NCBI RefSeq assembly: GCF_947172395.1
Contig: NC_069086.1
Span: forward strand, 18,303,572-18,367,571
Direction of reading: 5' to 3'
Source of the DNA: Bicyclus anynana
Lineage: Eukaryota; Arthropoda; Insecta; Lepidoptera; Nymphalidae
Length of the DNA: 64,000 nt
Positions 28,409 to 39,636 of this stretch are shown here, in pieces (position 1 is the stretch's first letter; every line of letters starts with the position of its first letter). Made by a program: the position numbers and the translations under genes. Under the pieces are notes generated by a model. The model saw only the letters and a list, made by a program, of their open reading frames with translations. It searched no databases and was not told the DNA's origin.

Positions 28409-29347
28409 ATCCTACGTCGTGCTTTTCCAAAATACATTAATTTTCATTAAAACTTTTTACACATTGACATAGCTAATTCTTTCAATAAAATAATTATAAC
28501 CACTCAGAAACGAGGTTTATGCTAAGCGGGATTAATTCAATTTAACACTTTTTTATAACTCTATTCACATGAAACGAAGTTATTAATATTTTTCAAATTA
28601 CGATTGTTTCAAAGAATTATGAGTACCATTTTTTTTTTTTGTGGATTGTTTACAGACACAGAACCAGAACCTTTGACACCTATAAACAAAGAGTATATAT
28701 AAATAACACACCTATTATCTATGTATCTAAGACCAGAACGCACAGATTAATTAATAGATACGTCAGAATCAGAACGGAATGGACCACAGATCACTAGAAT
28801 GGAAGACAAATCACTAACAAATGCACAGATTAATGCAAACAAATGATTATTTACAAAAAAAAAATCGTGCATAAAGGTGAGCACAGATTAATAGATACTA
28901 CGTATCTCCATTGTCTATTGAGCATTGATGTGCTTTGACGTCTGTGAGTCGTAAGTGCACAGAATACTAACACTCCGTGCGTAAGTGTGATCTGTGGTCG
29001 CTGGTCAAAAATGTTAAATGGTCGGTTTTTGACATTTTGCAATTGCATTTTGTTTGAATTGCATTGCTGACTGCTGTGTTGCCTAAACTTTTAAATAAAA
29101 TTTATAAAGGTTGGAATTTAACTATTAGTATATTAATTAAAACACTTGAGGCAATATTTTGTTATAAATACGCGTTACAAACTCGTTGATGGACACAAGA
29201 CTTCATTAAAAATAGACAAACATTTAACTGTACAACTTGCGACTTCACAGGTGGAAAATAAGAAACAAGCGTGACGATTGACCGTGTTGTTGACTCGAAC
29301 ATTGACCAGACCAAACTTTTCAACGTTTACTTAAGACAATATAAACA
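28409..29347. promoter_or_regulatory. Shared upstream region between CMTR2 and RBM45
   Basis: The two genes start 939 bp apart in opposite directions. The stretch is AT-rich without an obvious TATA box. Three loose copies of 'cacagattaatagatac'-like text (28740, 28830, 28885) form a dispersed repeat also seen at 45400. The RBM45 5' leader probably lies in 29050-29347, and its start context is 'aaacaATGaa'. No transcript data are available. Confidence 0.45.
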
Positions 29348-30859
29348 ATGAATCAGAGCTTTAAGCGCAGTGGTGAACGAAAGGAAGAAACACCATATTC
29401 AAGATTATTTGTGGTATGCAGCAGACAATTAAAAGAAGATGATCTTAGAGAGAAGTTCGAACGCTTCGGTGATATCGAAGATGTATATATTCCTAGAGAC
29501 CGTAATACGGGGGAATCGAAAGGTGTCGCGTATATCAAGTTTGACAAAACTTCCTCGGCCGCTGCCGCTATCAAAGACTTGCATTTGAAAACATGTGGTC
29601 CAGATAACAAACCACTTAAAGTTATGGTAGCCGTAAATAAAAATGAAAGCCCCGCACAAAACGATAATGAGGACAGGTACAAGCGTCTATTCATAAAAGT
29701 CTCCAGAGAGATCACAGAGACTGAAGTGAGACAACATTTCTCAACATTTGGCGATGTGGAGTCTGTTCGCTTACAGAAAGATAAACTCACTGACACTTGC
29801 AAGGGGTTCGCTTATGTGCAATATAAGTCATTCTATGATGCTGCAAAAGCTTTTGAAGAATGTGATAAAAAATATAAACCTGTATTTGCAACACCTCGTG
29901 ATGACTTAAAGCGTAGTAGAAACAGTATTGATATGTGGCAGGAACACAATGTTCATATAAATAACTACAGTGGACCTAAGTATACCCCGAATATGAAAGA
30001 AAGAAACTATAAACCTAAAATTGAGTTAAAATCTCAACACAATCATAATTTAGGTGGCCCTCAGGATTTTAATACCATCTCTGTAATATGTACCCCACAA
30101 GTCTCACAGAAATTCATTAAGAACCTATTTGACATTGTGCCGGGCATGTTGCAATGTGATTATTCTATGGACTCATTCAATGGGATCTCCAAAGCCTCGA
30201 TCACTTATGAAACAACAAATTCAGCTGGATATGCTGTGGAGAAGTTAAACAACTTTGAGTTTCCTTCTGGAGAAATATTAACTGTTACACCAGATAATAA
30301 CCCTTTGAGCAAGGCTGCTAATGATCTAACTGCTGTGGTAAATAACTTTAAGAATGCTGTGGACTCTGGTACCCCAGATTTGCTGCAGCTTGCTGAAGTC
30401 ATTGCCCGAGCATCTTCTTTAATCAAAGCTGCAACTCAGACTACAACAGTTCAAACTGAGTTGCATTCACAAAATTCTTTTGAAGACCCTAGCTATTGCA
30501 ATGTAAGCTTGCCGCCACCTAAACCAATGGCAGACGTGAACAGCAGGGTTGCTCAAAGGTTGTTCATTATTTGCAGGCCTCAACCTCCACCTCTGAGTGT
30601 ATTAATAGACATATTTTGCCGTTTTGGAGATCTCATTCATGTTTCCACTATACCTACTAAAAGTTTTGGGTTTGCCAAGTATGCTTCTGTACAGTCTGCA
30701 CAAAATGCAATTGGCAAATTGAATGGAGCTGTTGTTACTGGGATACAACTCAAAGTTATGGAGGCAGATGAAAGACCTACAGTTACTGAGAGGACTGACC
30801 GTATGGAGATTATTGACGATGAAATGGACGGCAGCAAAAGAATTAAACTTGATGACTAA
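29348..30859 (+). CDS. Rbm45: RBM45-like RNA-binding protein with four RRMs, single coding exon
   Basis: RBM45 (DRB1) is a nuclear RNA-binding protein linked in mammals to splicing and stress responses. The 503-aa protein (human 474) has RRM1 with RNP2 LFVVCS (20-25) and RNP1 KGVAYIKF (58-65). RRM2 has LFIKVS (114-119) and KGFAYVQY (152-159). A diverged RRM3 lies at about 245-330 and RRM4 (RLFIICRP to GFAKYASV) at about 405-475. A basic C-terminal KRIKL at the end resembles a nuclear localisation signal. There is no intron in the coding region. The start is the first ATG, with A at -3. A candidate AATAAA is at 31505-31510. The frame is intact and codon use ordinary, so a dead retrocopy is unlikely; a fixed functional retrocopy cannot be excluded. 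Confidence 0.9.
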   Translation: MNQSFKRSGERKEETPYSRLFVVCSRQLKEDDLREKFERFGDIEDVYIPRDRNTGESKGVAYIKFDKTSSAAAAIKDLHLKTCGPDNKPLKVMVAVNKNESPAQNDNEDRYKRLFIKVSREITETEVRQHFSTFGDVESVRLQKDKLTDTCKGFAYVQYKSFYDAAKAFEECDKKYKPVFATPRDDLKRSRNSIDMWQEHNVHINNYSGPKYTPNMKERNYKPKIELKSQHNHNLGGPQDFNTISVICTPQVSQKFIKNLFDIVPGMLQCDYSMDSFNGISKASITYETTNSAGYAVEKLNNFEFPSGEILTVTPDNNPLSKAANDLTAVVNNFKNAVDSGTPDLLQLAEVIARASSLIKAATQTTTVQTELHSQNSFEDPSYCNVSLPPPKPMADVNSRVAQRLFIICRPQPPPLSVLIDIFCRFGDLIHVSTIPTKSFGFAKYASVQSAQNAIGKLNGAVVTGIQLKVMEADERPTVTERTDRMEIIDDEMDGSKRIKLDD

Positions 30860-32562
30860 GACCCATGATATAATGTAGACTAAAAAAAAGACTTATTTTA
30901 CTGTTTTAATTTGACTAATGCTTGCTGGACTACATTTTTATTTATATAAGTGAAACTTTACATAACTGGACATTGTTTGGTGTTAATGAATGACTTGTTT
31001 ATTATTATCATGTCTTATTTTAAGCTTTTACACAAATGGTTAAACACTGGGTAGCTAGACTATTGTCTTGTCACTTTAATATGCAACTCCCATAACGCAT
31101 TTAAAATGGGATACCTTTAGTCAGCTTACAATGTTGTTGACTGTTTGTACAAGCTCTTTGGTTTTAATGTACTTTTTTCTTCAGATAATTTAATTAAATG
31201 AAATAAGAGGTAAATTAAATTTGCTTATTATTTATTTTTCGCATTTGACACATCAACATTTATTAAATGAACATTTATATATTATACAAAATATTTAACA
31301 AATCATCTTAGATACTATACTAGTCACAATTTAATAATTAAATTATTTTAATCAAATGAAATGAATTATGAATTTCGTTTCAATTCAAATTGCTAATTTA
31401 ACTGAGATCACAACAACGGATTGCTTTGATCAGATGTCACTTAATTCTAATGATCCAATTATTTTATTGATAAGCTAAAATCAAATTGTAAACTGTTACT
31501 GTAAAATAAATATTCTCTGTAAAAAAATAAGTTACTGTAAAATATTTATTCTCAAGCTCAGTAAGTTAGAACTGTGATCCTTACTTAGGCATGTATTTAA
31601 CTATAAAGTGATGTATATCCTCATAACTCAGCATGGTTAGGTTAGATTATGCTGACATACATTAATATTGTAAGTATTGCCCCAAATAATCAGCACATAG
31701 TACCAATAATATGAGTTATACCTCATAGCTTCATAATTACCTAAATCTTTTCAATTACATTAAATATTTAGCCATTTTTAGCACAGGTATTAGTTATAGG
31801 AGGCTGTCAGGGAGAGAAATGATAAATGCTTGCAAGGTTGATTCATATTTGCCCTAAAGAAATCTGACAGCTGGCTGTGTTAATGACACATTTCACACTT
31901 TTTTGCCCATGTAGGTAATTTCTGAGTGTACCCTATTTTAAATATTGGATAGAAGCAGGCGTTACTTTGCGGAAGTTCATCATGATTATATAATGATTTA
32001 TTTATTTTACTATCATCCACAAAAAGTCGACGAACCCATGCAACAATGTCACCCAGGACCGACAAAATACTCTCTACGTACGTTTCACCCCAAAACCGGA
32101 GCATCCTCAGGAGATGTCCCATGTGACTCTACAACGTGCAATTGCATGTTGTGGAGTCACATGGGTTCGCTGACTTTTCACGGATATAAGTGCCCTATTT
32201 GTTTTTTGACTGAAATATATGATCTGACCTGGACAATGACAAGTTTTACACCTACTACCCTAAATTCTACAAACTTGTAAAACTACAAGACAACATCAAT
32301 TACAAACACATTATTTCATCTAAGTGAGACAGATTAATTATACATCTAAATAAGAAATACATATTTTTACTATCAACTAAAAAAATAGTGTAATTAAGAG
32401 AAATTGAAATTACTGTAAAACTTCATCAAGTTTTTGGCAGTGGAAAATGTTATATCCAATTTTAAGCAATTATCATTTGTACACATAAACATACATCCCA
32501 AATCACATCTAATACTAATTTAATAAGAATTCAATACAATGAACGCAAAGTTAAGTTTCATC
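30860..32562. other. RBM45 3' flank and intergenic region
   Basis: AT-rich to 31860, with the candidate polyadenylation signal at 31505. 31860-32280 contains a near-perfect hairpin (32118-32165) and a minus-strand frame ETYVESILSVLGD that I cannot assign. 32280-32562 is AT-rich and probably includes the 3'UTR of the next gene. Confidence 0.45.
32118..32165. repeat. 48-bp palindrome
   Basis: 'cccatgtgactctacaacgt' + 'gcaat' is followed immediately by its near-exact reverse complement 'attgcatgttgtggagtcac' + 'atggg'. There is essentially no loop. Confidence 0.85.
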
Positions 32563-33889
32563 TTAATTAATATTTTTCAGTAAGTATGAAGCTTCATTGA
32601 TACTGTGTAACAGATTGTTGATCAAGTTGTTGTAGCACAATACAGTAGCATTGTCCAACTCATTTGCATTTCTGTTCTCACTTACTTCAGCCATCTTTGT
32701 TTTATCCTGTATTGCCTGGAATAAAAATCTATAGTTAATGAACATCATTTTTGTGAGTGAATGGCAACCCCACACTAGAAAGTGCAGTGTTGGTCGACCC
32801 CTGCACCAGGGTGGACTGATGACATTAAGCAAGTTGCAGGGATTTGTTGGATACAGGAGGCTCAGGATCATGATGTTTGGTAGTCCCTATAAAAACCTAT
32901 GTCCGTCCATTGGCTGATATGATGATTTTTGTGCAGACTGCTATACTATAAAATACATTATCGATTGATCTCCAATGTTGTTGGACCAATGTCAAAATAT
33001 CAAGCAGGTATGATTTTATTCAGAAGAACAACTGTTGAGTTTCTTCTCAGCATAACTTGCCTTTTGAAGCAATGGTAGTCTTTATTTTAACAGTGAAACA
33101 TGATGTTTCAAAGGTGCCTGTAAACTAAGCCTACTTGAAATCAATGAATTCTGATTTTGAGGTAAAAGGAAGCTAGATAGCTGCAGCTCGAGACTGGTGT
33201 TTGGTAGACCTTACAATAGGCTTCTGTCCAGCAGAGGCACCCATTATAACGATTTTCAAATAAATCTATATAACTAGAGCATGCCTATTGCCCATGAAAA
33301 CAATGTATTTCAAATTTCATCCTAATCAGTTCAGTAAAAAAGTAACTAAAATTGTCACCTGTGTTAAATTATTGACATCTTCGCATAAACTAGACAATTT
33401 CATTTCCAATACTCTGTTTCTGTTGTTTCCATTGGCATTATTTAATTTTATATTTCCCAAGCGGTTTGAAAACTGTTCCAGATTTGCAGCATATTGTTCC
33501 AAATTTAAATTCTCAATCTGCCTTGAGGAGCTTTCCTGCCGCGGCTCAGGGCATGCTATGTTGTTTTTCAAATCTTCTGCTTGTTTTCTCAAATCAGCCA
33601 GTATGGTTTCGATGTTGACGTCGACTGCTTCTTCCATGTCCGGCAATAACATGCGGGGTCCATCAGCCGCAAGAAAACGTGCCAGCTGCTCGCGTCTTAA
33701 TTCGGAATTTAGCTCCATGTTTTGACCATTTGGAGCAGTGTTGAAGATAGATTTAATCTCCGACATTATCCTTTGAGAATCCTCTAGTTCTTTGTCTAGG
33801 TCTTCGGTCATTTTTTGAAGCTCATTCAATTTTACCATCGACTGAATGTATTCGGACAAGGCTTCGGTATTGTTCTGATAAACACTCAT
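32563..33889 (-). CDS. Unrecognised coiled-coil protein, two exons
   Basis: Exons 33889-33359 and 32715-32563 join in phase to give 227 aa. I do not recognise the family. The protein starts MSVYQNNTEALSEYIQSMVK and is almost wholly predicted helix: a heptad-like stretch at about 20-45 (LNELQKMTEDLDKELEDSQR), another at 85-110 (ETILADLRKQAEDLKNNI), then a Asn-rich part (NNANGNNRNRVLEMKLSSL) and a C-terminal helix ending SYLLKNIN. There is no signal peptide or membrane segment. Size and helix content are compatible with small subunits of kinetochore, augmin or vesicle-tethering complexes; that is a guess. The intron holds RTE-like remnants. The start at 33889 is the first ATG in frame. Confidence 0.75.
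32735..32900 (+). repeat. RTE-like non-LTR retrotransposon remnant (RT C-terminal tail)
   Basis: The plus strand translates to VGRPLHQGGLMTLSKLQGFV, a decayed form of the 'GRPxxRWxDDIxKxAGxxW' tail common in lepidopteran RTE elements. It is inside the intron of the coiled-coil gene. Confidence 0.5.
33160..33265 (+). repeat. Second RTE-like tail remnant
   Basis: 'gagactggtgtttggtagac' and 'aggcttctgtccagcagagg' match the very end of the RTE reading frame (compare 43612-43742), with stop codons between. Confidence 0.45.
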
Positions 33890-34114
33890 TTTCACTAACA
33901 ATTTTAATGAAATCTAGGTTTAATTATGTATGTAATTATCTATTTTACTTCGAACGAATCAATCACTGCCAATCACCAAAATCTAAATGCAAAAATACAA
34001 AATCAATCAAATTAAATTAATCAAAGAGTAAATTGCAGATCAAAATACAAATTATAGTCACAGACGACAAATCACAAATGAAGATTAAAGTATTACTTAT
34101 TTTGCCAAAGACCA

Positions 34115-34325
34115 AATACCGTAGCATAGAGTATGATCTTAGACCATTATTAAGAATGGACTTGTTTCGCACCCAAATTCACCAACAAAAAAGTCTGTCG
34201 TTTTTTGAGGGGACGAGGTAAACTCACATATCAAAAAAACATTTAACACCATTAAGTATATTCTGTGTCCATACACTACACACAACTATAAATTTGACTC
34301 GCAATACACCTAACAAACACATTCG
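34115..34325 (-). repeat. Interspersed repeat, inverted copy of 15415-15640
   Basis: Blocks 'caccaacaaaaaagtctgtc', 'gaggggacgaggtaaactca' and 'tatattctgtgtccatacac' are the reverse complement of those at 15415-15640. The SINE at 34323 abuts its end. Confidence 0.65.
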
Positions 34326-34632
34326 TCATCAACCCATATTCGGCTCACTGCTGAGCTCGAGTCTCCTCTCAGAATGAGAGGGGTTAGGCCAATAGTCCAC
34401 CACGCTGGCCCAATGCGGATTGGCAGACTTCACACACGCAGAGAATTAATATAATTCTCTGGTATGCCGGTTTCCTCACGATGTTTTCCTTCACCGATTG
34501 AGACACATGATATTTAATTTCTTAAAATGCACACAACTGAAAAGTTGGAGGTGCATGCCCCGGACCGAATCCGAACCCACACCCCCCGGAATCGGAGGCA
34601 GAGGTCATATCCACTGGGCTATCACGGCCACA
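34323..34632 (-). mobile_element. SINE family A copy
   Basis: Complete from the tail (gttgatgac side, 34323) to the head 'gccgtgatagcccagtggat' (34632), with the B-box-like 'gggttcggattcgg' changed by mutations. No clear target site duplication was found. Confidence 0.85.
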
Positions 34633-36169
34633 GTAAAAATATATACAAACAGTATTGTAACTCGGCCGTATTTTTGAAATAAATACCTATAGCCGTGCGG
34701 TACGTAAACATGTCATAGGGCTGCCTGCCTTCAGCATTTTAATTACATTTGCCAACTTTGTGTTTCCATTTAGTTTTGTGATTGTAAATATACTTTTTTT
34801 ATGTAAACAAATAAAATACTTTGTAAATTGTAGTAAAATAGGAAGTGATCAATAAAATGCGTGTTGTTTTTTGATTGGTAGATTTAAATAAGGCTGATAC
34901 TAATCAATGACCTTGTAGGATAGGTCATATTCATATGTTTATTTTGGTGATGCCATCTAGGTATTACCTCCACACAACGTGACCAAATAATAAAAAACCG
35001 GTCAAGGTGGGCCACGCGCAGTTTCTTTCTCGCAAAAAAAAATCTTATTTTTTTTTACACGTATATTAAATACATACTCTTACTAAATCTCGTCTTTCTA
35101 GTTTTAACAGACTCTGAGTTATCGTAGTGACAACTTTATCTTTTTAACTAACAACGGAATTAGTATGCAATTTTCGATTTCCAGTTACGTTTTTTAAGTT
35201 GATCGACTGTTTTCCGATAAATAGCAATTGCTTATTAGCCGTTAACTAATAGGCTTAATAGCCTATGAATAACCGTTTAGCCGGTAGAGGCTGGGACACT
35301 TGACTCTAACAAAAATTAGCTCTTAAAAGCTTAATATTTTACAAACGGATCCCAAAATCAAAATATGTTAATGACCGTTTACAACTTTGAAATACCTATC
35401 CAACGATACCAAACACAATGAAATAATTTTTAATTCTTGTCTGTTACGAGTACTTGCCAAGCACTAGCCTATTATAAAACGGAGGAGGTTTTATTCGAAA
35501 ATAGAATAATTATAGATAAGGCCCTGATTGTTTTGAAAAATAAATAAAAACCTTTTAATTGGAATGAAATGCAGCGTCCTTGTCTGTGGAATGCGTTAAT
35601 TTTTTTATTTGATATTTATTGAGTTCCTAATATAGCGAGATTTGAAGACATGGGACATCCTGTACGGTGTAATACCTTTAATAATAAAAGTAAAAAGCTA
35701 ACCTCTTTACGCAATGACTAAGAAATATCTATCTCGCTCCAAGGTAGTTTTTTTTAAAGTTAGAGAGGTTACGAAAAAATTTTGTTTATTCTTTAAAAAC
35801 ATAATTCCTTGACCAAATTTGACGTAAAATGCCACATGTCTATTATATATAGGTATCAAAGCACCGTGCGTTCGTCACTGCGGCACAGTCGCGACTGTCT
35901 GCACCCCACGCCGAGTTCGAGGTGCGTAGGTATAGCTCGCTTTTCGACCTTTAGTATGAAGTCAAACTACTGCTTGTATATATTTTTACTGTGGCATTGC
36001 TTAGACTATCTACAGATTAAATATAATTATATAATACATAGAATATTCGATTACTGATCGATGTTTGGCTGTTTCGTCAAAAGAATCGATTTTTATTATA
36101 AATTATTTTTATTAAAAATTTGATAAAATTAAGGTTTAAATACTTTCAAATGAAACGTTGCTCCATCTT

Positions 36170-36405
36170 TTACTAAACTACAAGTTTTTGGCCGTTTTTT
36201 ATGCCATATATAACTACACAAACCGGCATTTTTAGGGAGCTCTTTACACGACGAAAACGATAACAACAATGAAACATCGAATCTGTAGCAACAGCTTTTA
36301 TAAACGCATTAGATCATAGATTTTTGATCTTTGCCAGAGGGGGTAACGGTTAGCGAGGCAAGTCCAGCTATTAATGGTCTAAGTTTTAATGACAGCGACA
36401 ACTGT
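36170..36405 (+). repeat. Unclassified interspersed repeat, copy 2
   Basis: 'actaaactacaagtttttgg', 'gggagctctttacacgacga' and 'gcattagatcatagatt' match 2085-2335, and the first 50 bp match 22545-22600. Confidence 0.6.
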
Positions 36406-36750
36406 CATAGTTGGCAACATTCAATTGTCGTGATTTGTCGTCTTTGTCCTGTGACACCTCCATAGTGTGACACTGATATGACAGCGTATTTTTGTTCTGT
36501 GCTGACAGCCAACTGCCAAAAATTAAAATCAAATACTACAAAATTACAAATAAATCAGCACAAATTATCTAACAACAAAATCCGTAAACAAATAATTTAA
36601 TGTAAGAGTGATCTGTGGAATTAATCATCTATAAATAGAAGAAAATATAAATAACTTAAATCCGAATACGTAAAAATTTTGAAATCTACTTTACCCAGAA
36701 TTTATTATTCGGCAATTTAGTTAAAAGCACGTGGTTTTTTTTGTCTAAAA

Positions 36751-38506
36751 ATGGTCCGCAAACTAAAGTTTCATGAGCAAAAGCTCCTCAAAAAAGTAGA
36801 CTTTATCTCGTGGAAAGTTGACAATAATTTAAACGAGGTGAAAGCTATGAAAAAGTATTATATACAAAAGCGCGAAGATTATACCAAGTAACGTTATAAC
36901 TTATTAAATGTTTTTTTACATAAATACTGTTTTGTAACACATACTAAACCGATGCTATTTATAATATTTACAGGTATAATAAGTTAGCACGAGAAATACG
37001 CGAGCTTGCAAACAAAATAAAAGATTTAGATGCTAACACTGAATTCAGAACTGAGGCGAGTGCACAGCTTTTGGAAAAGTTGTACCAAATGGGGCTCATC
37101 CCAACCAGATGGGATTTGGCACTTGCAAGCAATGTTTCGGCCAGCTCTTTCTGCAAAAGACGACTACCAGTTGTTATGAAGAGAAGTATGTTTTATTTAT
37201 TAAATTTATTTACGAGAAAGACAATATAATTTGTTACTATTCAATCAAGTAAACAATAAAAATACATCTCAATTAATATACTTAAGTTTAATAAGTTTTT
37301 CCTGTCACAAAATTATAAATTTTAAAATAAATTATATTATATTAATTATCATTGTAGTTGACTCTGTTGTATATTTTGCAGATAAAATGTCAGAGTACCT
37401 AAAAGAAGCTACAAAACTCATAGAACAGGGTCATGTTAGGGTGGGTCCAGAGGTTGTGAAGGACCCTGCGTTTTTGGTGACAAGATCACTGGAAGACTTT
37501 GTGACGTGGGTTGATGGGTCCGCTATCAGGAAACATGTTATGGAGTACAATGAAATGGTATGTACATACAATAGAGCTTCTTAAGTTGAAAAACTGAATG
37601 ATTTTAAATGTGCAAGGAAAATTACTCATACTCCAATATTGCATTAATGGTGATACAAGTTTTCTGTAACTATAGACTCATTTGTGCACTAGATAATACC
37701 ACTGACTTTGTCCATCCTTAGATCTGTATAATCCAGCCCTCTAAAAAGGATTAAAGGATGTCTACTAACTATTAACTACATCCCTGTCAAATTTCATCTT
37801 TGTACAAGCAGCTTTATATAGTACAATTTTATATAAACTAAAAGTTAATATTCCAACACAAATAATGTAGAAGAGATTAAAGGCAGAATTATATTTGTTG
37901 GATGTGTCGTGTCATGACGCATCATAACAGAATCAGTATCATACATTTTATATGGCAATATTTACACTTATGTGTTGTAATATGTCATGATGACTTCTGA
38001 TGTGCCACATACAAAATATATAAAACTGTTCTGTTATGGTTCTGTTTGGATGTGTTACAACACAACATGTCAGACAAATGTAAATTCGGCTTCCACACTT
38101 ATGACGATGATGCAGGTTCGTTCGTTATCAACCCATATACGGCTCACTGCTGAGCTCGAGTCTCCTCTCAGAATGAGAGGGTTTAGGCCAATAGTCCACC
38201 ACGCTGGCCCAATGCGGATTGGCAGACTTCACACACGCAGAGAATTAAGAAATTTTCTGGTGTGCAGGTTTCCTCACGATGTTTTCCTTCATGAGACATG
38301 TGATATTTAATTTCTTAAAATGCACACAACTGAAAAGTTGGAGGTGCATGCCCCGGACCGGATTCGAACCCACACCCTCCGGAATCGGAGGCAGAGGTCA
38401 TATCCACTGGGCTATCACAGCTCTCAGATGATGCAGGTATGTGGTAGATAATATTAACAATAAGATATTTCTTTTGTTACAGAGAGATGATTTTGACATG
38501 GTTTGA
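36751..38506 (+). CDS. Imp3: IMP3, U3 small nucleolar ribonucleoprotein protein
   Basis: IMP3 works in the nucleolus with IMP4 and Mpp10 to promote U3 snoRNA-pre-rRNA pairing for 18S rRNA maturation. Exons: 36751-36887, 36974-37185, 37382-37557 and 38483-38506, with all phases matching, coding 182 aa (human 184). The N-terminus MVRKLKFHEQKLLKKVDFIS is nearly invariant in the family. YIQKREDYTKYNKLAREIRE and SASSFCKRRLPVVM follow. The S4 RNA-binding domain (about 109-175) holds EQGHVRVGPEVVKDPAFLVT and EDFVTWVDGS. The last exon codes only RDDFDMV, which fits the conserved C-terminus. A SINE with a 12-bp duplication sits in the last intron. Confidence 0.96.
38106..38438 (-). mobile_element. SINE family A copy in the last IMP3 intron, with 12-bp TSD
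   Basis: The element spans about 38118-38426 in minus orientation and is flanked by 'gatgatgcaggt' at 38106-38117 and 38427-38438. It lacks a few bases in the 'ccttcaccgtttgagac' region compared with other copies. Confidence 0.9.
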
Positions 38507-39636
38507 AATAACAACTTTTTTGCACTCATGCTAGAGAGCAACAACAATGAATACCAGTCATGACTTTACTATAATCTACAATGTGCAGTTCTGGCTAATA
38601 ATTAAACTACTAACTATGCTTAATTGAAAAGGAAATTGGAATAAAAGTCATAAAATTGTAAATATGTACAACATAGAGATAAATATATTTAACAATTGAT
38701 ATGAATCAAGGTTTCTTTACTATCTTTTATTAATTTAACTAGATATATATTTCATGAGTAGTAGTACATTATGAATGGACTGTAATAAGCAGCAACTTTC
38801 TACCCTCATCATCATGTACATCTTAAGTGCATTGGTTTTTTTATTGGCTGTATCTGTGGACCAGCAATAACAAGCTAGTTGCAGGGAGGGAGCTAGTTCC
38901 ACTACTGGATGCTGGCAGCTTAAAGCCTCAAATACACTACTTGCCATTGTGAGATAAGTTTGTGTTGTAATGAGGCTCTTTGTGTTCAAAACTCAGATCA
39001 CTTTGACACCTTTGACATTAACAATTATTAGAAGTCAAACAAGGCGAGGTGAGGCAAATTTTTTTTGTATTAAATCACAAGTAGTGTTTTGGGGGTATAA
39101 GACGGCTGCCTTATACCCCCAAAGGAACGAGAGGAACGAGGGAGTGTAGCGGAGAAATATTATTGGTTAATAATATTTCCCCATTTCTCCGCTCCGCTTC
39201 GGTGGACTGGTAGCCTAAGACTGGTAATTGAAATTCCTTATTCCTTATACATACAGGCCATATGTCCAACAGTTTATTGGCTGATATAGATGAATGGTGG
39301 CACCAATTAATAATGGAAACTATTATGATTTTTCATCTATCAAGTAGCACTTAACAGCACTCTATGTGCACTAAATGCAAGTAAAGATCTTAATTATCAT
39401 GCTAACTTGAACAACGGTTTATATACAGTTTTAAGCTCTGGTTTGCCTGACATATTGTACCAGTATGCCAAAGAACTTGGCAGTATGAATACAATAATGT
39501 AAACTAAGATACAACACACATTATAGAATAATCAGTAGACACAATGACACATAATAAATATTTTCATCTAGTTATTTTAACCACAGAACAGACATAGCTA
39601 AAAGCTTATGTGGTTTAAATACAAAGAATTGTCATT
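38507..39636. other. IMP3 3' flank and intergenic region with two hairpins
   Basis: AT-rich apart from two inverted repeats at 39088-39123 and 39150-39192. No gene is seen. Confidence 0.45.
39088..39192. repeat. Two adjacent inverted repeats
   Basis: First: 'tttgggggtataag' (39088) and 'cttatacccccaaa' (39110). Second: 'ggagaaatattatt' and 'aataatatttcccc' around 39151-39182, with a wider pair 'agcggagaaat/atttctccgct'. The lengths suggest remnants of a foldback element. Confidence 0.75.

Larger units (their letters stand above)
33890..36750. other. Intergenic region between the coiled-coil gene and IMP3
   Basis: Head-to-head spacing of 2.9 kb. It holds the repeat copy at 34115-34325, a SINE A at 34323-34632 and an interspersed repeat at 36170-36405. 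34640-36160 is AT-rich with a short GC island at 35865-35955 that I cannot assign. The IMP3 promoter should lie at about 36410-36750. Confidence 0.4.
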
